The notes beneath the pieces were generated by a model. The model saw only the letters and a program-made list of their open reading frames with translations, ran no database searches and was not told the DNA's origin. The translations under genes were made by a program, and so were the position numbers. Positions 1 through 10,596 of a stretch of DNA of 64,000 nucleotides are shown in pieces. Source of the stretch: Selaginella moellendorffii (Eukaryota; Streptophyta; Lycopodiopsida; Selaginellales; Selaginellaceae); assembly GCF_000143415.4 (NCBI RefSeq), contig NW_003314276.1, forward strand, positions 628,229-692,228, read 5' to 3'. Within the stretch, counting starts at the first letter, position 1. Each line of letters begins with the position of its first letter.

Positions 1-619
1 AGCGCAAGGTGAGAGCTTACGCTCGCTACGCGCAAGCGTCCATGCTCAACCACGACTGCCTCCCAAACGCTTGCAGGTCCGCAAGATTGATTTGAGTCCT
101 TCGTTTCTTTCACTGATCTTTCACTGTTTACACAGATTCGAGTACTTGGACAAGCCTGGCGCATCCAACACCGATATCTACATTCGTCTCCTCCACGACG
201 TGCCGCAAGGTAGCGAGATTTGCATCAGCTACTTCCCTGTGAATTGGAACTACAAGGAGCGGCGGGAGAGGCTGGTCGAGGACTATGGTTTCGAGTGTAA
301 CTGCGAGAGATGCCGTGTGGAGCAGACTTGGAGCGATGGTGATGGTGAGGGAGACGAGGAAGAAGCCATGGAACACGACCAAACGGATGGAGATGGAGAG
401 GATGAAGAAGAAGAGATGGACAAAGATGGCGATGGCGATTTCCCTCACGCGATGTTCTTCGTCAAGTACTTGTGTCCCGAAGAGAGCTGCGGTGGAACGA
501 TGGCGCCGCTGCCAGGCAATGCGAACCTCATGGAGTGTAATGTTTGTGGTCGCTTGAGAAGCGAGCAAGAGTTTATCGATGATCTAGAGCAGCACGGCAC
601 GGCACGGCACAGTGATTGA
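1..619 (+). CDS. ASHR2-like SET-domain protein, 3' part
   Basis: The 5' end lies outside the window. The coding sequence reads from base 3 to 76, is broken by a 59-bp GT-AG intron (77-135), resumes at 136 and stops at 617-619. The first exon carries the SET signature NHDCLPNACR (SAM and catalytic pocket). The second continues with SYFPVNW and the cysteine-rich post-SET stretch CNCERC, as in plant ASHR2/SMYD-type lysine methyltransferases. A long Asp/Glu-rich insert (coded at about 330-440) precedes a conserved tail with a CxxxxC...CNVC zinc-like cluster. The family methylates histone or other protein lysines, but the substrate here is unknown. The gene converges on the carrier gene, with about 160 bp between the two stops. 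Splice joining is inferred from frame and family match. Confidence 0.85.
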   Translation, partial: AQGESLRSLRASVHAQPRLPPKRLQVRKIDLSPSFLSLIFHCLHRFEYLDKPGASNTDIYIRLLHDVPQGSEICISYFPVNWNYKERRERLVEDYGFECNCERCRVEQTWSDGDGEGDEEEAMEHDQTDGDGEDEEEEMDKDGDGDFPHAMFFVKYLCPEESCGGTMAPLPGNANLMECNVCGRLRSEQEFIDDLEQHGTARHSD

Positions 620-782
620 CAAAACCTGGAAACATACGAGAATTTTATTCCATTGATTCAGTTCTCTCGAAAAAACTGACCAAGCTATAGTTATGGTTTG
701 TCCCTCGAGCCAAAAGAAAATTAAAAAAAATCTCGAAAGATTACCGGTTAATCTCTTCGCAAAGCAATTCTTCGTCGCGATG

Positions 783-2081
783 TTACGTCGACATGATTGG
801 ATCGTCCTTTTTCACCGACAGTCTCTCTGCAAAGATGAGAAGAAATCCATGAGTTTGAACGAGCAAAGCACGGGAAGACATACTCAAGTACTCGTAAGAG
901 ATGATCATCGCTGATCCCCACAGAGTCATGCTCAGGAACCGCGGCACGAGGCCTCTGTAAAGTCCCTTCCAGCCATCATCTTGTAGAAGTTGTCTCGCAG
1001 TTCCTACGACTGTGGGATTTCCTTCGCTACTCAGAACCTGGAACAAGAGTAAAAGTTTCAGCCTTGGTTCTTTGGAACCAGCAGAGGTACCTGGAGACGT
1101 GTTTTTATAGTGTCAAATGGCGCAGTAAGCGCTGAAGCACACGCAGCAGCCACCAGGCCACCAGCAGCTTGCACCAAAACCATCTCGCTCTGGCTCGGGA
1201 TCTTGTGAGTTTCTTCTGTGTAGCCGAGAGCTCTGGTACAAACACTCACAGCCATGATAAGGCAGGCATACAAAAAAGCTTGTTACCTCCAAAACACGCG
1301 CTGGCTGGTGCCGTAAGAAGCCCACCACACACCGCTTGTTGGAGAGTACGTGATGACCGACATACCAAAGCCTCTGTAAAGTCCCCGGATGCCATCGGCC
1401 TTGACAATCTGGCGAACAGCATCGATGCCACCCGCGTACTTGGTTGATCCTGGAGTCCCTTGAACCATCAATCTTTGGCTCACCTGGAGAGAACGATGTA
1501 AGGTGTTACTTACGAACAAAAGAAACGAACGAAGAACAAGCAACGAAAGCTACTCACCACATCGAGCGGGACGAAGATGAACTGGGAGACGACTGAGGAG
1601 AGAAAGCCAGCAGCTCCATTCGCGATGGCGGCGGCGGTGGTGTCTGGAAAGTTGAGCTTGGACGTGAGGTTAAGCGCCGCGATCTTGGTCGTCTCGAGAG
1701 TTGTCAAGAACACCACTCTACTGGGAACAGTACCGGCAACGACGGTTCCAAATCCCCGGTAGAGTCCTCTCACTCCATCCGTGCTAAGAATCGATCTCAC
1801 AATGGCAGGAGCTTTCATATTCACCGCCTCCCCTCGCGCCACTTGCATTCTCGTCTTGACGACGGTGATTGGATAGAGCGCCGCCGACACGCCCGAGAAG
1901 AGGCCTGCCCCTACCAGATAGAATTTGGTTTTGTCAAGCCTACAAAAGAAATCGATCGATCTAAGGAAAATGCGAGGCGCTGCTAGCGATCTACAAAGCC
2001 AAGGGATTGCCGCGCTCACCTGTCCCAGTTGATCTCCGCTTGCGGCACTCCCGGCTTTTGCTGCGCGGCCATCGTTGCCAT
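783..2081 (-). CDS. Mitochondrial carrier, SLC25A44-like (5 exons)
   Basis: Five exons join in frame with GT-AG introns: 2081-2020, 1939-1558, 1483-1287, 1232-1091 and 1037-783, giving about 345 residues. Introns are 80, 74, 54 and 53 bp. The protein begins MATMAAQQKPGV. It has three carrier repeats with the signatures YPITVVKTRMQ, FVPLDVVSQRLMVQG and APFDTIKTRLQ (PxDxxKxR type), and GLYRGF motifs after the odd helices. This layout matches the plant At5g15640 group related to SLC25A44, which carries branched-chain amino acids in mammals; the substrate here is not shown. It would sit in the mitochondrial inner membrane. The tail after SYEYL is longer than I expect and may be unconserved. The start chosen is the ATG at 2081; upstream in-frame sequence is low-complexity and belongs to a BRF1 fragment. 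Confidence 0.88.
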
Positions 2082-2113
2082 AGACCTCACAAGAACCCTA
2101 AAATCAAAATATT

Positions 2114-2600
2114 TTAATACTCTCCATAGAACTCTTCTTCTTGCGGCTGCGCATAGAGTCCTCCCTCGCAATTTTCTTCTTCCAGATGCTCTTCCTCTTC
2201 TCCTTTTTCGTGCCCATCTTCTTGTCATCTTCGCGTCCATCGCCTTGATAATCCATGGGATTGATCGCAGTTCCATCTTCTTTTGTGTTCATCAAGTTCT
2301 CCTATTCGGATCAAACATTGACGAACTTGATCGAGAGGAATGCTTTCGCCGGCACTTGCAGTACATGTCGACTAGGGAGCTTGCGACGCAAAGGGCCAGC
2401 TCGTGGATCATCTCGGTCAAATAGCTTGTGCAGAACATCAAAGTTAACTCGTGATCCCAGTTTCTACACACAAACAAGCTTAAAGTTTTATCAATCGACA
2501 TAGCTCTCTCTCACCTTTGCTTCCAGCATCTGACGTGCTGCCTCTGCCGCGGGCTCTGCCGGAGGTTTCTTTTCAGCAACTTTTCTCGATTTTCTGGCCT
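2114..2600 (-). pseudogene. BRF1 C-terminal fragment (TFIIIB subunit)
   Basis: One minus-strand exon ends at 2515 with AAEAARQMLEAK. It is spliced over a 51-bp intron to a block at 2463 reading KLGSRVNFDVLHKLFD, the conserved C-terminal region of BRF1-type Pol III initiation factors. That block ends in a stop after VNV. A further acidic block (about 2290-2114) ends in EEFYGEY and a stop at 2116-2114. The N-terminal zinc ribbon and cyclin folds are absent, so this is a fragment. Its stop lies only 33 bp upstream of the carrier ATG on the same strand. A diverged copy in the opposite orientation lies at 6.7-7.85 kb. Confidence 0.6.
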
Positions 2601-4200
2601 GGACACATCCAAAGATGCTGGGTTTGAGGTGCAGTGGCAAACTCACATTCAAAAAGCCAAAGTCATTCGTGAAGCTGTTTACAACACTTTTCCAGACTTT
2701 GACATGGTTGGTTTCAGAGATAAGAAGGTGAATAGGAGGAGCTGGTGCATGATTTGCTTCGTTCTCAGCAGCTGAGGCCGCTTGTTTTTGAAGAAGGCAA
2801 TGTGAAGCATAGATACGAGTGTCCAGAGACATTCATTCGCATTATAGTTGATGTGGTTTATGGCAGCAAAGGAGACTTTTAAAGGCTGTATCAAAGAAGC
2901 ATCCAGTTAGAAAGTATGAGGCAGAGCAGTCAATTGTAGACCTGTACACAGCTAAATTTCTAATCGATGGAACTTTAGCAATCAAACTTTTGAAGCCCAC
3001 ATGTCATGGCTACGGTACTACGAGAAAGAAGGATATTTTTCGTGTTGGTAGTAGCATTGTTGAGGCTGTGGTTTAAGACAGGTGTCGTGCGTGCTCTAGT
3101 GGTTCGAATCACTCAACTCAGTGAAGAGGTACGCAACATCTAAATTAAAGGACTTATCACTTGAGGTAAATCAATTTCCTTTGATTTGTCTCTTGAATAG
3201 AAATGCTTTCTAATATTTCCTCTTTCATTTGGTTTTGATCAGAGCATAGTGAAATGGCTTGAGTATATGACTGAAGCATTTTGGGACATACAAAGTTCAA
3301 GAGAGCAGAGCTTCCAGAAAAAGGTATATTTGGACGCGGAGTTGACGAATACTCCGATGACAATCTTTATAAGCTTTTGATTTTTTATATTTTGATTGTT
3401 TTAGAACGCGTGTCATATTGCCACAGCAAATCTAGTTGGACATAGTGTAAGTACTTACATAGCATTATTTCACAAAATAAAGTTGGAAACTAATAGAAGA
3501 AGGTGTCAATATTTAAGTTTAGTTCTAATTATCTACTTATGAGAAATTCGAGATGTAAGTTGATCTTTACTTAAATTTCTATGTCTACTCAAAGTTTATT
3601 TTTACAACAGAATGTAAAGCCTAGCAAACACATCTCTTAGATGGATGCTGCTATACAGAAAAGAGATTAAGCACAAAAGGACAGTCTTAGAACTCTAAAT
3701 CAAAAGGTTTGTTGAAGTTTCAGATTTGTTCTTATTATTGTTCTTCTAGCAGGTAGGAAAAAGAAGAACAGAGGCTATGGAGAATAGTGAAGAATGAAGA
3801 GTTTGCAGCCAATGTAACTTCAGGTGCAAAATCTGCAATAGAAAAAGCAGGAAAAATTGTGATATGGAAATTAAAGATTAACTTGTATGATCTATGTTCT
3901 TAGGTGGTTCCTAGTAATCAATATGAACTGCATCATAAGAAATCATCTATTCATTATGGATCCTAATGGAGGTTTGATTGGTCATGGAAGAGTGGTGCCA
4001 TGCTCAGCAAATTCCACTATTCACTGCCAAAATCTTAGGCCAATCCATTTAAGAATCAACATATGAAGCATTTTACTAACAGTTTAGTTCACACATGTTT
4101 GAAAAACTTATAGGAAACAGTTGGGTGATAAAGTACATATGCAAAGCAATCACTCTAGAAGTTCAATCTCAGGCATATATAACTTGCTTTTTATGACATA
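2601..4200. other. Unassigned AT-rich intergenic DNA with coding-like scraps
   Basis: On the plus strand two short open stretches (about 2643-2760 and 2773-2881) look protein-like, with phrases such as VIREAVYNTFPDFD and RYECPETFIRIIVDVVYG, but I do not recognise the family and both hit stops. From 2900 onward the sequence is AT-rich with no credible gene. A tRNA B-box-like GGTTCGAATC occurs at about 3103 without the rest of a tRNA. Confidence 0.4.
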
Positions 4201-4355
4201 TATAAAGTTCAATGAAACAGGTTGAAAAAAAAATTGATTGTAATGTTATTATTTATTCTTTAGCAAAGGAAAATTGGGTATAAAGTTCAATGAAACAGGT
4301 TGAAAAAAAATGATTGTAATGTTATTATTTATTCTTTAGGAAAGGAAAATTAGGT
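4201..4355. repeat. Two-copy tandem repeat, about 78 bp
   Basis: TATAAAGTTCAATGAAACAG begins at 4201 and again at 4279. Both copies run through the same TTATTATTTATTC segment to an AAAGGAAAAT end, with a 1-2 bp difference in the A run. This is a simple local duplication in non-coding AT-rich DNA. Confidence 0.9.
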
Positions 4356-5469
4356 TGTAATATGATCAATAACTTTTCAATCTCTTCAATCTTTGTTACC
4401 ATTTGACTACTAATACATGTTATGACTTAAGAGTTAAAAAATCTAATTCACTGCTTGGATTTTTTTGCAAGTAATTGTACCTTTTACAATTGTCCAAATT
4501 TCAACCACTTATGCTTAAGAGATGTACTGATAAGTCATAATATAATTAAAAAAACTAACCTTTAATTTGAATAACTTTCAATTTCATGGATTTGAAGCTA
4601 ATGAGGATAAAATTATTGGTTCTTGCTTTGCAAACATAAGTATATCTTTCACAGATGAATTTTGGTGTTGATGTTTTTATACATTAGTTTTTATATTGTT
4701 TAAAGTAAAGTTAGAGAAACACTGGTAGTCAATTGGATTGAAAAATGCCAAGTACTTGCTATTTGTGGAAGACACAAAAATAAATTATAATTTAAATAAT
4801 GTCACTTCTATTTCAATGCAATTTCACATTTTTCATTATCTCAATTATTAAAATTATTCATTTATGTGATTTGTAAAAGTGAATTTTTAGCAATCATTAG
4901 AAAAAAACTTGAATCACTTAAACCATACACCACTATTTTTATATCTTCCTTGTCCAATCCTTAGTGAGGGTGAAAAGAAAAGGCATTTCAAATAAGATAT
5001 TAACAATTAAAAAAACCCTTTAAAACAAAAATTTTTTCCTTAAAATTTTTAAAAGTGTAAAGTCCAACTCTACAATTACAATGCGTGTACTAATATTAGT
5101 GTAATGGATTTTGGTAGCCATCGAATTGATTTCAATTCAGACCACTTGCTCCTATATCAAATTGATACAAACTAAACTTTTAGGCTAATTAATATGCACA
5201 TTTTCTATATTCCCTTACTATATTCCATACACTCATATTTGTGGAGGTGAGGGGCACCTTTGATTGTCCTTGAAGAATGCTTGGATTTAGGATTTCAATT
5301 TAGATTTAACTTTTGTATTGTCTAGATCTAACTTTTTGCATTGTTTAGATCTCCTTTTCCTTTTAGCTTTTTTTTGCATTTATTTTCTTTTATTTTTTCC
5401 TTTTCATTCATCTTTATGGCAAATCAGCAATCTCCTCCTCTTTTGACTTTAAAGTAACAATTGGTATAA
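4356..5469. other. AT-rich non-coding DNA
   Basis: Long A and T runs with no open frame of note and no recognisable repeat family. This stretch leads into the gypsy gag remnant and may be decayed retroelement sequence. Confidence 0.5.
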
Positions 5470-6560
5470 TTGCTTGATGTTATGCGATTGCAATTAAACA
5501 ACCAAATTCAATTGATGGCGGCATTCATGACACGTGGTGCAATTCCTCCTGTTCTTGGTGCCAATCCTCATGTTCAACCAGAGTTCTTTCGCAGGAATTC
5601 TAGGGATGATGTGTACCATTAGTTCGATCACTTCACAATGATTGGGACATATTATTCTTGGGATGATGCTCAATGTTTGCGTGAGTTTCCCACATGTCTC
5701 AAAGGGACAGTGTTGCCATGGTACAATGGTCTGAGCGCAGCCATTCATGGGGATTGGAGTGTTCTCTTGGACGTCTTCAAACACGCATTTGAATATGTCA
5801 ATGATTGTGATGATGCCTTTTAATAATTGCATCATCTTTGTAAAGGGCCATCTAAGTTGGTGATGTAATTTGGCATTCATTTCTGAAGCCTCTTGCTTCG
5901 TGTGGAACCAAATATGTTAGAGCGGATCAAGATAGGAATGTTGTGGCTAGCACTTTATCAAGATTTTGTCAAAATTGTGCATGCACTTGCTCCTACCACC
6001 CTTAACAATGCTCTTCGCTTAGCATAACATTATGAGATGTCAATTTTTTCCACTTCTCGCTACATGTCCTTCAGCTCCACTTTCTGTGGGTGATAGTCCT
6101 GTTCTAATGGAGGTTGATGCTGCTACTGCTTGAGTCCAAGGACAAGGGCAAAGACGTGGTCGTGCTTGTGATGTTTGTTACTGGGCCACTCTCTTCTCAT
6201 GTTTTTGATGAGTTTGTTATTTCAGCATCTATAAATTTTCTAGATGAGGATTCCTATTGGCGGTTACTATATTTGACATTCAGTGTTCACAAAGTGCAAA
6301 GCAAAATTTACCTTCTCTTGATAATGTTCGCAAGGCTCAAAAAATTGAGTCATGGATTCAAAGGCTTTAAAATGGGTTTGAAAATCTTACATCACTTATT
6401 AATGGCTTGCTATTCTAGCATTTACATTTTTAATATCACTTTGAAAACAACCTTATTTATTTTGTGGGGATGGATGCTAATGATCATTTATAACTGGTGG
6501 TGCCTTCGCTATAGAAGACCATTAAAGTTCTTTTGTAGATGGGCCGGGATCTAGAGGAAT
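5470..6560 (+). mobile_element. Decayed Ty3/gypsy gag fragment
   Basis: Plus-strand translation with several stops gives the retrotransposon gag core: a WDDAQCLREFPTCLKG segment followed by WYNGLS and a W..LLDVFKHAFE motif (5640-5815). This is the usual order in gypsy gag of plants. Frame breaks occur at about 5620 and 5821, and downstream only an Arg/Gly-rich patch (about 6130-6170) hints at the nucleocapsid. I found no protease, reverse transcriptase, integrase or LTR pair. It is a dead fragment. Confidence 0.6.
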
Positions 6561-6739
6561 GTCAAGACGAGGCATTGATAGATCTATAGGTGGTATTAAT
6601 TGTTCTTAATCCCATAATTTCTAAGCATTTCTGCATAATTTCTACATTGGTCTACAAAAGCTGCTGTGATGAGCTATTTTTTCTTTCTTGTAACTTGGGT
6701 CTTCACCAACTTGGGACTTGGAAGGAGAGTCCAATCCAC

Positions 6740-7850
6740 CTATACTTCAACTAGCTGGTAAAAAACGTTTTGATGCTAAGCAAAGAAAGCTGAAGGAGTT
6801 TCACTCGGAAGACCCTAAAGAATTGTGTGTGCGTGATTAAGGAAAGGCTTTGAAGGTATTGAATCTCTATGTATTTAACCATGTGATCTACAGCTTGATG
6901 AGGACATCGACTTAGAAACCTTGGGCAACTCACATGCAGAAGAAACTTTGTCAGATCTCGACAATGAGGAGGTAAATAACATTCAACAGTCGTATCTCAA
7001 TTGAGTTCATGTCCTTTGCCTACAGAAGAATTCTTACTTGAACAACAATGAGGAAGTACGATTGAAAACTGTCATCTGGACGGAAATGAACAAGAATACC
7101 CTCAGGTGTTTGTCTAATACTTCAGCTGTCAGGTGTTTTAAAACTCACAGGAACTGGAAAGGAAGCAGCAATAATAGCTGCAAGTGAAGATGCACAGGGC
7201 AGAGTCCGCGGCAGAGGCAGCACGTCAGATGCTGGAAGTAAAGGTGAGAAAGAGTATGTAGATTGATAACATTTTGAAAGCTGCTAAAGATATGCTCGCT
7301 TATTTATGTACATAAAGATCACGAGTTAACTTCGATGTTCTGGACAAGCTATTTGACGGAGAGATATGAGCGAAAGCATTCTTCTCGATCAAGTTCGTCA
7401 ATGTTTGATTCAAAAACAGGAGCTGTGGCTCTGTCAGAGATTTTCTCTGGAACTGGTCCGGAGGTTTATTTTCAGCAATTTTTCTCGATTTTTTTTGCCT
7501 GGACTTCGACTGGCGTGAGGAACAGGAATTGTTTCATTGAAGTGCACGAACCTTTTCGGAGCTTGCGACGGCGCAGCGGCGATGTCAGGGGCCGATGCCT
7601 CGTCCAGATGTCATTGAAGGCCGATCAAAGGAGAATCCGCAAGGATTGGTGGACATAAAATGATCTCTAAAACTCCCAGAAGATGGAAATGCGATCAATC
7701 TCACTGTTATGGACGAGAAGAAAGAAGTGGAATATCAATGCGATGGACAAGAAAATGGAAACGAAGGAGGAGAAGAGGAAGAGGAAGAAGAAGATTCGAG
7801 GGAGGACTCTATGCGCAAACGCAAGAAGAGTACTACGAAGAGTATTAAAA
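6740..7850 (+). pseudogene. BRF1-like pseudogene, central and C-terminal exons
   Basis: Exon-like blocks end or start at GT-AG signals: to 6855, 6894-6971, 7026-7105, 7151-7243, then from about 7319. They spell the BRF1 TBP-binding signature ETLSDLDNEE, then SYLNNNEEVRLKTVIWTEMN, AAEAARQMLEVK and SRVNFDVLDKLFD, followed by an acidic tail with QEEYYEEY before a stop at 7846-7848. In-frame stops at 6838 and within 7151-7243 show it is dead. A part-inverted duplicate of an upstream exon sits at 7425-7600. It resembles, in reverse, the fragment at 2.1-2.6 kb. Confidence 0.65.
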
Positions 7851-8410
7851 CGATTATCACTCAGCCAGCTCTCTTCTTGTTAGGATCCTGGGTGGGAAAA
7901 ATCCCCCTTTCTAAGCGGGATTTTGTGAAAATCCCACTAGTGTTTTCCCTGTGAGTGTCTAGCGGGCGATGCAGTGTTGTTTCTGCTTGTGCGGTCTTTC
8001 TTTCAGTTTTTACCCACGATCATTATTTACAAGTTTAAGAGTGGCTGACCATGATCAAGACAGGCTCTCACGGCAGAAGAGCTCGTCCAGTCGATTTATT
8101 CTTAAATGTGAATGAAGCTCCACAGCCACGGATGGCTCAAAGGTGAGGGTTCGATTCCCCGATTTTTACTTTGGTTTCTGGCAAGGAAGACTTTCCAATT
8201 CTACTCCTGGAAGTCCGACCAAGATTCCCAAGCATGAGCAAGAACAAGCGCCGAGGCTAGAAGAACATCCCATGATGGCAAGGCCTGTCGATCCGAGTCT
8301 ATTTAGATAGTATGAGTTTTTCAGCTATTCTACTGTCTCGTGACTGACGTTGGCATTAAGCAATGGCTCCTTCGGACGGATAGATGATGCCATTGCGAAT
8401 CCCGCGTTAA
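7851..8410. other. Unassigned intergenic DNA
   Basis: No credible coding frame. A B-box-like GGTTCGATTCCC at 8148 follows an A-box-like TGGCTCAAAGG by only about 6 bp, too close for a tRNA. Confidence 0.5.
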
Positions 8411-8460
8411 GAATTTCTGTCAGCATGAAGCGGGAGAATTTCTGTCAGCATGAAGCGGGA
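8411..8460. repeat. Perfect 25-bp tandem duplication
   Basis: A 25-bp word beginning GAATTTCTGTCAGC occurs at 8411-8435 and again, without change, at 8436-8460. It lies in non-coding DNA upstream of a BRF1 fragment. Confidence 0.95.
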
Positions 8461-8699
8461 TTGGATTCAGGTCAGCTCGATTACATTTTGAATTCGCTTC
8501 ACCAAGTGGAGTTTTGTTGCGGCTCAAATTCACGGTTTTGGTGATAAGACTGCACTTACTTTCGCTGCTTGATGCCTATGTCTGCATGCAGGTGAGTGTT
8601 GTCCATGTTTGCGCGGCAATATAGTAGAACAATCTAAATAACCGTCAAGCTTCCTGATTCTGTATTCCCAAACTCGACAAGTCTCTGCCATTTTAAATA

Positions 8700-9230
8700 A
8701 AAAACTTGTAGCCCGAGGAGTTCGAGGTTAAAGCAAAAAAGTTGGAACTTCAGGAGCCTGTTAATTTCAAAGGACATTTAGCCGAAATTCTTTGCGAACA
8801 TAAAGAACAAGGTGCGCCTCTGTGCAGAAGCTGCTTTGACAAGGCTTTTTTTTTTTTTTCCCCTACTCATCTGCTTTTCAGTTTATGAAAGGAAAGTATC
8901 TGGAAGGAGAGTCTGCATTTCAACGAGCCCAAAATTTTGATGCTGAAGGAGTACCCTGAAGAATCGCCTGTGCATGGTAAAGGAAAGGCTTCGAAGGTAC
9001 TGCATCTCTTGTTTGCTTATGTATTTAACTATGTGATCAGTTAGCCATGTCCGAAAGTTTCTTGGAAGATTTTCAAAAAAGTACAATTCCGGAAACTCTG
9101 GGCAACTCAGGTGTGGAAGAAACTTTGTCGGACCTCGACGACGAGGAGGTAAATAACGTTCAACAGTTGTATCTCAAGTTCATGTCCTTTGCCTACAGAT
9201 GAATGCTTACTTGAACAACACCAAAGAAGT
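8700..9230 (+). pseudogene. BRF1-like fragment cut by a copia insertion
   Basis: Four plus-strand blocks are in BRF1 order: 8712-8843 (EILCEHKEQGAPLCRSCFDK), 8882-8996 (AFQRAQNF, then an in-frame TGA), 9041-9148 (TLGNSGVEETLSDLDDEE) and 9199-9230 (MNAYLNNTKE). The last exon is interrupted at 9231 by a copia LTR. The donor after 8843 reads GC and not GT. The rest of the broken exon is found inverted at 11161-11108. This is the longest BRF1 piece in the window and may be close to the source of the shorter pieces in every lipase unit. Confidence 0.65.
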
Positions 9231-10596
9231 TGATGAGAGAAGCCAGGCCTCACGGTCTAGCGCTCTATAGAGAATGAGAACACTCCCAGAACAATCCCCT
9301 GGGATGGATCTCACACAGGACGGGAAAGAAAACTAAGAAAGCCCTAAACTAAAGGAATGCGACTCAAGCCAGGTGGCTGTATGCCACGTGGCTCTAACAC
9401 TGGTACACCTGGATCTTTATCACCAGCGTGACCATTCCCGCCCACCTAGCCGGAGCCCTGTGAGGACAGGTCACATATTCCAAGTGCTTCTCGATGTTTG
9501 GAGAAAATACTAGGTGGAAGAGCCTTAGTGAGCCTTAGTGAATATATCAATAACCTGGTCCTCAGTGCCACATGTCAGCTCTCCTCCCATCACTTGTTCT
9601 CTGATGTAGTGGTATTTTATTTGTATATGCTTTGTCCTGAGTGATATCTCGGATTCTCTGAAAGAGCAATTGCCGATTGATTGTCCGAGAGAATGACCGT
9701 GGGTCCTTGTTGCCGTAGCTGCATACTCGCTACAAGCTCACGAAGCCAGCTCGCCTCCTGTGCTGCTCCTGTCAAAGCTAGATACTCTCACAGCTTGCCG
9801 CTCTCCAAGTTACCACTCCATCACCAAGGAAAAAGCAATAGCCGGATGTAGACTTCCTGTCGTCTAAATCCCCTGCATAATCTGCATCGGCATAGCCTTC
9901 CAAAATAAATGCGTGACCAGAAACCTGCCGTTGATAGCTCAAGCCAAAATTAGCAGTGCCTCTGAGATAGCGCAAGATGCGCTTCACAGCTTGCCAATGT
10001 TGCCAGCCTGGATTCGCCATATGCTTAGCCACCTCTCCCACAGAATAAGCAATGTGGGTACAAACAGCCAAGTAGATTAAGCATCCAACGACCTGGCGAT
10101 ATGGCAGAAGCTCCATCTGTTGCTTCTCAGCCTCACTAGGAGACATCTCAGCAGACAAATGAATACTTGCTTGCATTGGAGTAACAGAAGGTTCTCAAGC
10201 CCAAACCTGCGCAATACTTCCTCCACATAAGCTCGTTGTGAGACAAAATTGAAAGCTGAGCGTGGATCTTCCTCTGGTGCGGCACCACATTTTAAAAGTC
10301 GACGCCGAAATGATGGTGACGATGAAAACTCTTCCGCTGCGGCTAATGGCTTGTCATGGATGACTCGAGGAGTAGAGGTGGATACCACAAGCCGTGTTCT
10401 TTGGCTCGATTTGGCAGCAACGAATCACTCAACTTTTGACCATGAGCTATTTTTGGAGATGAGGAAATGACCTGGCCAAGTGCGACTCACAGATAACAGC
10501 TTGGAGGAAGAAGACGATGCCATCCTGTCCTAGCGTCTATGGCACTGATCGTGCCAAAAAAATTTAACCTAATGCTCTGATACCATGATGAGAGAA
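9231..10596 (-). mobile_element. Internally deleted Ty1/copia element
   Basis: The element lies on the minus strand. Its 3' LTR is 9231-9399 (169 bp; reads TGTTAGAG...TCTCATCA on the minus strand). The inner edge of the 5' LTR remains at 10586-10596, directly followed by a primer-binding site TGGTATCAGAGC (10585-10574) complementary to initiator tRNA-Met, typical of copia. The interior is only about 1.19 kb. The target duplication GAAGT is at 9226-9230; its partner, with the rest of the 5' LTR, was moved by an inversion to 11157-11275. I see no clear polypurine tract beside the 3' LTR. Confidence 0.85.
9420..10523 (-). pseudogene. copia polyprotein remnant (gag start plus RNase H end)
   Basis: On the minus strand an ATG at 10523 opens a gag-like start (MASSSSSKLL) that meets a stop. 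After a large deletion the frame enters pol at about 10260 (SQRAYVEEVLRRFGL) and, after a frameshift near 10180, gives the end of reverse transcriptase and RNase H. There the motifs are CLIYLAVCTHIAYSV, AVKRILRYLRGT and DADYAGDLDDRKSTSGY. Another shift near 9790 is followed by LSDNQSAIALSENP. Integrase and most of the RT core are missing, so it cannot move on its own. Confidence 0.8.

Noticed and set aside
2016-2276. N-terminal extension of the carrier upstream of the ATG at 2081
   Set aside because: The sequence is the BRF1 C-terminal fragment read in another frame, Arg-rich and unlike any carrier N-terminus.
3095-3115. tRNA-like B box GGTTCGAATC
   Set aside because: No A box at proper distance and no acceptor stem pairing could be found.
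4356-5469. Possible LTR of the gypsy remnant
   Set aside because: No second copy, TG...CA ends or primer-binding site seen near the gag fragment.
8130-8160. A-box and B-box-like pair, possible tRNA or SINE
   Set aside because: The boxes are about 6 bp apart; a tRNA needs some 30 or more, and no cloverleaf forms.
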